Both the position numbers and the translations under genes were made by a program. The notes beneath the pieces are model-generated. The model was not told the origin of the DNA. It did no database searches and was given only the letters and a program-made list of their open reading frames with translations. Shown piece by piece: positions 8,006-14,515 of a stretch of DNA of 18,504 bases. Positions within the stretch are counted from its first letter, which is position 1. Every line of letters starts with the position of its first letter. The DNA is from Gammaproteobacteria bacterium (GTDB lineage Bacteria > Pseudomonadota > Gammaproteobacteria > Pseudomonadales > Azotimanducaceae): positions 1 through 18,504 of the forward strand of contig VXPR01000216.1 in assembly GCA_009839405.1 (NCBI GenBank). The letters run 5' to 3'.

Positions 8006-9020
8006 CCTTGTGTACCCCCTCGGCGGCGATGTCGCAGTCCTCGTGGTGGAGCCAGCAGCGCGACTCGTGGTCGTAGGCATCCGCCGCTTCCCGGATTCCA
8101 TACACCGGCGGCGGCTGCCCCTGACAGGCCTCCATCGCGAACGGGCAGCGCGCCGCATAGCCGCAGCCGACCGGCGGCGCGAATAGATCCGGCGGGCTGC
8201 CGTCGATGGGCTGCAGGTCCTGCTCGCCCTCGCCCTGATTGGTGGGCATCGCCGCCTTGAGCCCCAAGGTGTAGGGGTGGGCGCTGCGGTAGAACACGTC
8301 GTCCACCGAGCCGCGTTCCACTACCTGCCCGGCATACATCACCAGCACTTCGTCCGCCATGCGCGCCACGACGCCGAGGTCGTGGGTGATCAGCGCAATG
8401 GCCATGCCGTTTTCGCGCTGCAAATCCACCATGAGGTCGAGGATCTGCGCCTGAATGGTCACGTCGAGCGCCGTGGTGGGCTCGTCGGCGATCAGCACCG
8501 ACGGCTCGCAGGAAAGCGCCATGGCGATCATGGCGCGCTGCAGCATGCCGCCGGAAAACTCGAACGGATACTGCTCGGCGCGCTTGGCCGGTTCCGGAAT
8601 GCGCGTCATCTCCAACAGCTCCACCGCCCGCGCATGAGCCGCGCGACGCTTCATGCCGGCGTGAACCTGCAGCGGTTCGGCGATCTGGTCGCCGATGGTC
8701 ATGGTGGGGTTGAGCGAGGTCATCGGGTCCTGAAAGATCATGCCGATCTCGCGCCCGCGCACCTCCTTGCCGTCGATCCTGCCACCGCCCAGGATGTCGT
8801 GCCCCCTGAGCGTAGCGCCGCCACGCACGATGCGCCCCGGCGGCATCGGGATGAGTCCGGTGAAGCTCTGCACGGTGACCGACTTGCCGCAGCCCGACTC
8901 GCCGACGATGGCGAGGGTCTGGCCTTCGTCGAGACGGAAGTCCACCCCCCGCACGGCATGCACGGTGCCGCCGTAGGTGTCGAACTCGACGTGCAGGTCG
9001 CTGACTTCCAGAAGCGCCAT
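7998..9020 (-). CDS. oppD: Oligopeptide-type ABC transporter ATPase, OppD-like
   Basis: Cytoplasmic ATPase, 340 aa, partner of the OppF-like subunit. Walker A GESGCGKS (40-47), Q-loop MIFQDPMTSLNP, Walker B VLIADEP (175-181) and switch His in LITHDLG are present. The signature reads FSGGMLQRAMIAMAL; most OppD/DppD proteins I know have SGGMRQR, so the Arg after Met is Leu here, outside the invariant SGG. Four C-terminal cysteines (CGYAARCPFAMEAC and RCW) match the oligopeptide domain that may hold an iron-sulphur cluster in relatives. The ATG at 9020 gives the family N terminus (MALLEVSDLHVEF); an in-frame extension to 9086 overlaps oppC. It begins 19 bp after the oppC stop with an AGGAGGGAG tract upstream. 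Confidence 0.93.
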
Positions 9021-9039
9021 CGTTTCGCTTGGCTCCCTC

Positions 9040-10479
9040 CTACTCCGTCGCTCGCATGCGCGCGTCGAGGGCATCACGGAGGCCATCGCCCAAGAGGTTG
9101 AACGCGAGCACAGTGATGCTGATGAAGAGTGCCGGGGCGATCAGCTCGTGCGGCGTCGTCAGCATGGTTTTCAGGCCCTCGTTGCACATGCTGCCCCAGG
9201 AAGGCGTCGGCGGCGCCACCCCCATGCCGATGAACGACAGGAATGCCTCGGTGAAGATGGCGCTCGGTACGGCGAAGGTGAGGGTGACGAGGATTACGCC
9301 CATGGTGTTCGGAATCATGTGGCGCATGACGAGCCAGGCGCTGCGGGCACCGAGCAGTCGCGCCGCGCCGACGTAACCTTCCTCGCGGATTTGCAGGATT
9401 TGCCCGCGCACGAGGCGCGCGGTGGCGGGCCAGCTCAAGAGCACCATCGCCACCAGCATGGGCGCGATGCCGCTATCGCCGGATTCGACGCCAAAGAGGA
9501 TGCGGAACAGGATCATGAAGAGCAGAAACGGCAACGCCACCACGAAGTCGGCGAAGCGCATGAGGAGCTGATCGACCCGCCCGCCGACGAAGCCCGCCGC
9601 AGCGCCGTAAAGGATGCCGAAGGCGACATAGACGAACGAGGCGACGATGCCAATGAAGAGCGACACCCGCGCACCGTGCATCAGCCGCGCGAGCATGTCG
9701 CGACCGAGATAGTCGGTGCCGAGGGGATGGAAGGCGAGTTCCACCGAGTCGCCGGGAGCGAGGTCCAGCGCATCGTTCGCGAGCCCCTTGGCCACGGCCT
9801 CTTCGGCGGTGATGACGCGCTTCACATCCACCGGCAGCGTGATGTAGTCGGAAGACTCCGCACCCCAGGCGTCGAGCGGCAGCACGGAATAGAAGTAGCG
9901 TCGCGGCTCGAGGTCAAGGCGATCCTCGAAGCCCGTTTCGGCTGGGTTGAGGATTTCGCCCACAGGCAGCCCCAGGGCGCGGTCTGGGGCCGGGTCGTAG
10001 AGATTGCGATAGACGCGCCAGCCGGAGGCACCAGGTGCGGTTTGATCCGGTCGCCACGACAGGCGCACGGCTTGGGTGTTGGCCTCGCCGACCACCGCGA
10101 GTTCTGCTGGCGCGAGCAGGCGATCGGCCGAAGCGGAGGTGTCCGGCGTACGGCCGGAGGCATCGCGAACGCCGGCCCACGGCTCGAATGGGGTAGCGAC
10201 TGTGGCGATTCTGCCGGGGCCGGGCGGCTTGCTGATTTGGTCGAGGTCCTGATCGTCCGGATCAACCCGCCAGACGAAGGGACCGAACACCGTGAAGAGG
10301 AGCAGGCCCACCACGATCCACAGCGAGATCAGTGCCCGCCGGTTCGCCTTCAGCCGCCGCCATGCATCCTGCCAATACGACAGCGACGGGCGCGAGATGA
10401 CCTGCGCCTCGGTGGCGGACGTGGGCACCGGCGCGAACGAGGGCACGCCGGCGGGCGTGGTCGTGTCCGCCTCACTCAT
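9040..10479 (-). CDS. oppC: Oligopeptide-type ABC permease, OppC-like, with periplasmic insertion
   Basis: Inner-membrane permease of 479 aa; OppC/DppC proteins are normally about 280-310 aa. The N-terminal helix (ISLWIVVGLLLFTVFGPFVW, about 51-70) and the C-terminal transport domain (from HPLGTDYLGRDMLARLMHGA, about 251, to the end) are canonical, including the EAA loop EEGYVGAARLLGARSAW that docks on the ATPases. Between them lie about 180 extra residues, placed in the periplasm by topology. Residues about 122-217 of the insertion resemble a fibronectin type III domain. The frame is continuous and codon use looks like the neighbours, so this is an insertion and not an assembly join. ATG 10479 has GGGGAG about 8 nt upstream. 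Follows oppB after 51 bp. Confidence 0.93.
   Translation of the reverse strand: MSEADTTTPAGVPSFAPVPTSATEAQVISRPSLSYWQDAWRRLKANRRALISLWIVVGLLLFTVFGPFVWRVDPDDQDLDQISKPPGPGRIATVATPFEPWAGVRDASGRTPDTSASADRLLAPAELAVVGEANTQAVRLSWRPDQTAPGASGWRVYRNLYDPAPDRALGLPVGEILNPAETGFEDRLDLEPRRYFYSVLPLDAWGAESSDYITLPVDVKRVITAEEAVAKGLANDALDLAPGDSVELAFHPLGTDYLGRDMLARLMHGARVSLFIGIVASFVYVAFGILYGAAAGFVGGRVDQLLMRFADFVVALPFLLFMILFRILFGVESGDSGIAPMLVAMVLLSWPATARLVRGQILQIREEGYVGAARLLGARSAWLVMRHMIPNTMGVILVTLTFAVPSAIFTEAFLSFIGMGVAPPTPSWGSMCNEGLKTMLTTPHELIAPALFISITVLAFNLLGDGLRDALDARMRATE
9829..10116 (-). other. Fibronectin-III-like domain inserted in OppC
   Basis: Residues about 122-217 of the permease read LAPAELAVVGEANTQAVRLS, then W, GWRVYR, a Pro/Gly segment, ETGFEDRLDLEP, RRYFYSVLPLDAWGAESSDY. 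This is the FN3 order: Pro-rich start, xxLxW strand, GxxVYR strand, T-x-F-x-D turn, then YxYxVxxxDxxGxES. It would sit in the first periplasmic loop, facing the binding protein. Identification is by motif order alone. Confidence 0.65.
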
Positions 10480-10498
10480 TCGCGCGGACTCCCCGCAG

Positions 10499-10544
10499 CC
10501 ATCTCATTGCACCGTCTCATTCCAGCCGTCTCACTCCAACCGGA
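10499..10544 (-). repeat. Three-copy ~14-bp tandem repeat between oppB and oppC
   Basis: On the coding strand the spacer contains three imperfect copies of TGAGACGGCTGGAA at a period of about 14-15 nt, the first overlapping the oppB stop (TGA). The second and third copies are preceded by A, making ATGAG, which echoes the true oppC start (ATGAGTGAG). Confidence 0.6.
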
Positions 10545-11463
10545 CGCGGGGATCGACGAAGCCATAGATGATGTCCACCACGATCACCATGAACACCAGG
10601 AATGCGCCGTAGAACACGGTGGTACCCATGATCACGGTGTAGTCGGATTGCTGCACGGCTTGCACGAAGTAGCGCCCGAGTCCGGGAATGGCGAACACGA
10701 GCTCCACCACGAAGCCACCCGTGGTGATGGCGGCGATGGACGGGCCCAGCACCGTCACCACCGGCAAAATCGCGTTGCGCAACTGGTGCTTGCGGAAGAT
10801 TCGATTGGCCGGCAGGCCCTTGGCACGGGCCGTGCGGAGGAAGTCCGCATTGGCAATCTCCAGCATGGACGAGCGCATGAGTCGCGTGAGGAAGGCCATC
10901 GTGCCGAGGCCCAGCACCAGCGCTGGCACGATCATGTGCGAGACGGTGCCCCAGCCGCCCACGGGGAACAGCGTGAAACCGAGGGCGGCGTTGAGGTTGA
11001 CGACGCCTAGCTGGCCGAGCCCCGCGAACACGAAGCCCGGCACGGATATGCCGAGGATCACCAGCAGCATGATGACGATGTCCGGCAGTCGGTTGCGGTA
11101 GAGCGCGGTGAGGGCGCCCCAGAGTATGCCGCCGAGTGCTGCGAAGGCGATGGCGAGGATGCCCAAGGCCGCAGATATGCGGAAGTGCTCGGCAATGATG
11201 TCGTTCACTTCGCGGTTCTGCTGGGTGAAGGAGATGCCGAAATCACCTCGTGCCATGTTGGCGAGATAGATGAAGTACTGCTCCATCAAGGGCTTGTCGA
11301 GGCCATAGCGGGCCTCGAGGTTGGCCCGAATCTCTGCCGAGACGGCCTTGTCGCTCTGCAATGGGTCGCCCGGCACGTTGTGCATGGCGAAGAAGGTGGC
11401 CGTGGCGATGAACCAGACCGTGATGACGCCTTGTACGAGGCGACGGAGGATGTAGCGTCCCAT
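10531..11463 (-). CDS. oppB: Oligopeptide-type ABC permease, OppB-like
   Basis: Inner-membrane permease of 310 aa, full length for the family, forming the translocation pore with OppC. It starts MGRYILRRLVQGVITVWFIA and ends FVDPRVRLE, both hallmark family sequences. The early periplasmic part has NVPGDPL and YGLDKPLMEQY; the EAA loop is ANADFLRTARAKGLPANRIF; about six membrane helices are evident from hydrophobic runs. First gene after the repeat-filled gap that follows the binding-protein gene, and tightly linked to oppC, oppD and oppF downstream. ATG 11463 is the natural start; the upstream GGTGCGCGG offers only a weak ribosome binding site. Confidence 0.94.
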   Translation of the reverse strand: MGRYILRRLVQGVITVWFIATATFFAMHNVPGDPLQSDKAVSAEIRANLEARYGLDKPLMEQYFIYLANMARGDFGISFTQQNREVNDIIAEHFRISAALGILAIAFAALGGILWGALTALYRNRLPDIVIMLLVILGISVPGFVFAGLGQLGVVNLNAALGFTLFPVGGWGTVSHMIVPALVLGLGTMAFLTRLMRSSMLEIANADFLRTARAKGLPANRIFRKHQLRNAILPVVTVLGPSIAAITTGGFVVELVFAIPGLGRYFVQAVQQSDYTVIMGTTVFYGAFLVFMVIVVDIIYGFVDPRVRLE

Positions 11464-11537
11464 CAGCCGCGCACCTCAATGGCGGCAAATGCCGGCGAGA
11501 GAGGCGCACCAATCGACGCGTTGCCGCTTGAGCATGA

Positions 11538-11588
11538 GGGGCCTTGGAGGGAAGGCATCCTGCCTTCCCGGCGCGCCGATAGGCGCGC
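11538..11588 (+). repeat. Double-hairpin repeat unit A
   Basis: GGGGCCTTGG lead-in, then a perfect hairpin with arms GGGAAGGCA (11549-11557) and TGCCTTCCC (11561-11569), loop TCC; then arms GCGCGCC (11571-11577) and GGCGCGC (11582-11588), loop GATA. Same layout as the unit at 4447, with different stem bases that still pair. Confidence 0.85.
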
Positions 11589-11608
11589 TCTCCACTCGCC
11601 CGCGACGA

Positions 11609-11655
11609 GGCAGGCGCGCTGCCGCACGCCAGGGAAGGCAGGATGCCTTCCCTCG
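11609..11655 (-). repeat. Double-hairpin repeat unit B (inverted)
   Basis: Hairpin with arms GGGAAGGCA (11632-11640) and TGCCTTCCC (11644-11652), loop GGA. Its 21 bases are the exact reverse complement of the first hairpin of unit A, 62 bases away. The GC-rich partner stem is weak (GGCG/CGCC). Confidence 0.8.
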
Positions 11656-11708
11656 TATGGAACAGATCTCGTAACCAGTTGATACTTCGAGAATTCAACT
11701 CGAAGCGA

Positions 11709-11757
11709 GGGCCCTGGGGGCGAGGGCGTCCCGCCATCGCACGCGCCGACAGGCGCG
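11709..11757 (+). repeat. Double-hairpin repeat unit C
   Basis: Close to the unit at 4447: lead-in GGGCCCTGGG, imperfect hairpin GCGAGGGCG / CGCCATCGC with one mismatch, then the identical second hairpin CGCGCC-GACA-GGCGCG (11742-11757). Confidence 0.8.
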
Positions 11758-11791
11758 CGGCTCAAGGTGGACGCAACAGGCACGCACGGAC

Positions 11792-11829
11792 CGCGCCTTG
11801 CGGCGCGTGGGAGGGCAAGATGCCCTCCC
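11792..11829 (-). repeat. Double-hairpin repeat unit D (inverted)
   Basis: Arms CGCGCC (11792-11797) and GGCGCG (11802-11807), loop TTGC, then arms GGGAGGGCA (11809-11817) and TGCCCTCCC (11821-11829), loop AGA. The hairpin order is the reverse of unit C, so C and D form a head-to-head pair like A and B. Confidence 0.8.
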
Positions 11830-11937
11830 CCCAAGTACTCGCCCCAAGGTCGCCGTCCCGGTGCGTGGCCGGCGTCAGTTCCTTCCGCGTCAGCGACTCG
11901 GCGTCCCCGGCGGGGTGCGCACTCCGAAGGCCGTTCC

Positions 11938-13704
11938 TTAGGCACCTGCGGGCCCTTCCGCTTCCGCGGGCGGATGTTCCGTAGCTGCCAAGTCGCTCGG
12001 CTGGCCCGGTGCTTCGATCCAGGCATGGGTGAAATCCGGATCGGTACCCACGGCACGCCGCACAACTCCCTTTAGCTGCGGGTTGGCCACATAGACGCTG
12101 CCGCGCTCGTAGTTGACCAGCAGCACCGCGTCCTCGTGCAGGATGCGCTGCACTTCGGCCATGGCGTCCATGCGCACCTTGGGGTCCATGCTCGAGCGGG
12201 CCGTGTCCACGGCGGCGTCTAGTTCGGCGTTGGCGTAGCGGCCGCGGTTGTTCTCATTCCAGGAGGCGAAGAGGTCGCCGAAGGTCATCGGATCGTCGTA
12301 GTCGGGGCCCCACCCGGCCATGACGATGTCGAACTCGCCGGAGGTCATCTTGGCGAGGCGCTGCTTGAAGATCTGCCGGTCGATCTTGATGTCGAGGCCG
12401 AGCCTGCGCTTGAACACGTTCTGGTAGTACTCGCTTTGCTTGTTGGCGCTGTCGGAGTCGCCGGTGAGCATCACCAGTGGCGGCATCTCGGTGAGGCCGA
12501 GTTCCTCCTTGGCAAGTTCCAGATGGCGCCGCGCCTCGGCTTCGTTGACGCGCGTGGTAGGTGCCGGGTATTCCTGCCGGAAGTAGCCCCGCACGCCCTT
12601 GAGCCAAACCGGGAAGAGAGACTCGCCTGGCAGGTTGCCGGGAACCTTGATGACCTTGTACACGAGCTCGGCCGGATCGTTCACGAGCTGCAAGGCGCGG
12701 CGCAGGTGCCAGTTGCCGGTGAGGCGGCCTTCGCGGAAATTGAACTCCATGAAGAACACCGAGCCGTCGGCGAAGCGGCGAATGTTCCAGCGGTTTTGCA
12801 GCGCGTCGCGGAGGTTCTCCGAGTTCAGCGCCGTCATGGCGATCTTGCCGTCCTTGTAGAAGTTGAGAGAGGCGTTGGCGTCCGAGGTGATGTAGGCATA
12901 GTCGATGGCGTTCAGGCGAATGGCATCGGCGTTCCAGTAGCCCAGGTTCTTCTCCAGCCGCACCGATGCGCCATGCACCCAGCGGGCGATGGTGAAGGGG
13001 CCGTTGTAGAGCAGGTCCTCGGCATCGGCGGCGTAGCGGCCTTCGCGGGAGCGATAGAACGCCTCGTTGATGGGAAAGTAGGTGGGGAAGGCGAGCAGCT
13101 TGGCGAAGTAGGGCACCGGACGCTCGAGTTCCACCACCAAGGTTCGGTCGCCATCGGCGCGGGCCGCAAGCGCGGAGGGAGGCAGTTGGCCGCGATTGAT
13201 GGCCTCGCCGTTCTTCAAGGGATACAGGATGAAGGCGTACTGCGAGGCATTGGCAGGATCGAGCGCCTTTTGCCAGGCGAAGATGAAATCGTGTGCCGTG
13301 ACCGACTCGCCGTTGCTCCACACCGCATCGGCACGGAGTCGAAAGCTGGCGGAGGTTTCGCCGATCTCCCAGCTCTCGGCAACCCCGGGGACGAGCCGAT
13401 TGCGGGCGTCATAGCGCAATAGCCCCTCCATGACATGCCCAAGGATGCGACCGCTCACCTGATCGGTGGTGCGGGTGGCATCAAGCTGCGGCGGCTCTTC
13501 GGACAGGGCAAGCGTGACCGTGCCGGTAGCCGCATCGACCCCATCGGCGGCACCGCTTCCGGTCCACAGCGCCAGCACCGCCAGCAAGGCGCCGAGCCCG
13601 ACCACCCCGGCGAGCCCCAACCCGAGAAGCTGCAACAGCGCCCCGCGATCCAGCGGCGCCCGCGCACCGCCAACGACCCCTTCTGCCAACAGTCCAGCCC
13701 TCAC
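11938..13704 (-). CDS. oppA: Peptide-type ABC transporter substrate-binding protein (SBP family 5)
   Basis: Extracytoplasmic binding protein of the OppA/DppA (SBP_bac_5) family, 588 aa. After a short cytoplasmic N terminus, residues about 22-47 form one hydrophobic segment (LLQLLGLGLAGVVGLGALLA onward). There is no lipobox cysteine and no obvious cleavage site, so it is probably a membrane-anchored domain. The mature part opens with the OppA-like GTVTLALSEEPPQLDATRTT and continues with DAVWSNGESVTAHDFIFAWQ and MAGWGPDYDDPMTFGDLF. A Pro/Glu/Ala tail of about 20 residues ends the protein. GTG 13704 has GAGGAAA about 5-7 nt upstream, a good ribosome binding site that decides the start; the longer frame to 14079 overlaps the divergent gene. 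The symbol reflects family, not proven substrate. Confidence 0.9.
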   Translation of the reverse strand: MRAGLLAEGVVGGARAPLDRGALLQLLGLGLAGVVGLGALLAVLALWTGSGAADGVDAATGTVTLALSEEPPQLDATRTTDQVSGRILGHVMEGLLRYDARNRLVPGVAESWEIGETSASFRLRADAVWSNGESVTAHDFIFAWQKALDPANASQYAFILYPLKNGEAINRGQLPPSALAARADGDRTLVVELERPVPYFAKLLAFPTYFPINEAFYRSREGRYAADAEDLLYNGPFTIARWVHGASVRLEKNLGYWNADAIRLNAIDYAYITSDANASLNFYKDGKIAMTALNSENLRDALQNRWNIRRFADGSVFFMEFNFREGRLTGNWHLRRALQLVNDPAELVYKVIKVPGNLPGESLFPVWLKGVRGYFRQEYPAPTTRVNEAEARRHLELAKEELGLTEMPPLVMLTGDSDSANKQSEYYQNVFKRRLGLDIKIDRQIFKQRLAKMTSGEFDIVMAGWGPDYDDPMTFGDLFASWNENNRGRYANAELDAAVDTARSSMDPKVRMDAMAEVQRILHEDAVLLVNYERGSVYVANPQLKGVVRRAVGTDPDFTHAWIEAPGQPSDLAATEHPPAEAEGPAGA

Positions 13705-13894
13705 GGCTTTCCTCGCCCCAAGCCTATCAGGCCAGCGCACCGTTCTGCGATGGCCGCTGCGAGCGGCCGAGTGCCCGCGATCTCGCACACGACCGGGACG
13801 CGAATCTGGCTTGTCGATGTCGCGGGGCCTCTCCAAGTCTTGGGGCAGGTTGTTGGAAGGGTGGGGCAAGGGCCAGACTCCGGCGTGACGGAGC

Positions 13895-14305
13895 GTGGAG
13901 TTGCGCGATATGGCATTGCCGACGTGGGCGGTGAGTTGGCCCTTAGGGCACCTGGCGACGAGTACTGGGGATGTGCCGCATGTGGTGGCGGTGGTGTTCT
14001 GCGAAGTCGGCGAGGAGATCTGGATTCCGATCGACGGCAAGCCCAAGAGCGGTGCGAAGCTCAAGCGCGTGCGCAACATCGAGGCGAATGGGCACGCGTC
14101 GCTCCTCGTGGATCAGTACGACGAGGATTGGTCCAAGCTGCGCTGGGTGCGGATCGACGGCGCGGCCGCTGTGGTGACGATGCCGGCCGACGTTGCCGCT
14201 GCGTTTCGGGTCAAGTACCCGCAATACCGGAGCACGCGCCTAGGCGACACCTGCATCCGCGTCACCCCGCGTCGCACGCGGGATTGGTCCGCGACGGCGG
14301 CGTGA
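13895..14305 (+). CDS. PPOX-class FMN/F420-binding split-barrel protein (Rv0121-like)
   Basis: Small flavin- or F420-binding split beta-barrel protein, 136 aa, likely a cytoplasmic oxidoreductase or cofactor binder. It resembles the PPOX-class TIGR03668/Rv0121 group: GHLATSTGDVPHVVAVVF, then IWIPIDGKPKSGAKLKRVRN, IEANGHASLLVDQYDEDWSK, and LRWVRIDGAA. Cofactor choice cannot be decided here. GTG 13895 and ATG 13910 are both possible; GTG has GACGGAG just upstream, while GGAG also precedes the ATG by about 9 nt. Family members usually have a slightly longer N terminus, so the GTG is preferred. Divergent from the binding-protein gene, with 190 bp between that should hold both promoters. Function and partner are unknown. 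Confidence 0.82.
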   Translation: MELRDMALPTWAVSWPLGHLATSTGDVPHVVAVVFCEVGEEIWIPIDGKPKSGAKLKRVRNIEANGHASLLVDQYDEDWSKLRWVRIDGAAAVVTMPADVAAAFRVKYPQYRSTRLGDTCIRVTPRRTRDWSATAA

Positions 14306-14515
14306 AGGCCGAACAGTCGGCCTGTCCACCACCCGCTGGAAGCCGCGCGCCGTAGAAACTCGTGCTGGCTCTTGGCCGTAGCCGCAAGCGAATGCGAGCA
14401 CGAAAGCCCGGCAGTTCTGGTAGCGAACTGCCAACACGCCCGTCAGGGCGCGCTGCTTGCGGAAGGCGGGCGCCCTGAAAGACAATCCCGCGCCCTATCC
14501 CTCTTGGGTCCGTCG
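14306..14515. other. Structured spacer before the DUF5916 gene
   Basis: 210 bases with several inverted repeats: TCGTGCT (14360-14366) with AGCACGA (14397-14403), then GGCAGTT (14410-14416) with AACTGCC (14426-14432), then a GGGCGC/GCGCCC pair (about 14446-14475). The open frame through it is an extension of the downstream gene but has no signal peptide and no domain. It could be a leader RNA, a terminator region for the upstream gene, or repeat DNA. Confidence 0.5.

Larger units (their letters stand above)
11464..11937. other. Intercistronic gap holding two head-to-head repeat pairs
   Basis: 474 bases between the binding-protein gene and oppB, both read leftward. Frames exist but their translations (ARREGRMPSLQG, RYEGRHPAFPG, GGGHLALPRA) are the signature of repeat DNA. 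Four repeat half-units occupy about 11538-11830. No promoter for oppB could be picked with confidence. Confidence 0.8.

Noticed and set aside
8977..11010. 677-aa open frame on the plus strand
   Set aside because: It is antisense to oppC, oppD and oppB, is rich in His, Glu and Arg with no domain, and is the usual mirror frame of GC-rich coding DNA.
11463..12065. 200-aa minus-strand frame between the binding protein and oppB
   Set aside because: The translation consists of repeat DNA (EGRMPSLQG, EGRHPAFPG type) and overlaps the binding-protein 3' end.
13705..13894. Promoter for the transporter operon with TGATAG as -10
   Set aside because: No acceptable -35 hexamer at the right distance; GC-rich promoters cannot be called by eye here.
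13705..14079. N-terminal extension of the binding-protein frame
   Set aside because: It overlaps the divergent PPOX-class gene; GTG 13704 has a good Shine-Dalgarno directly upstream.
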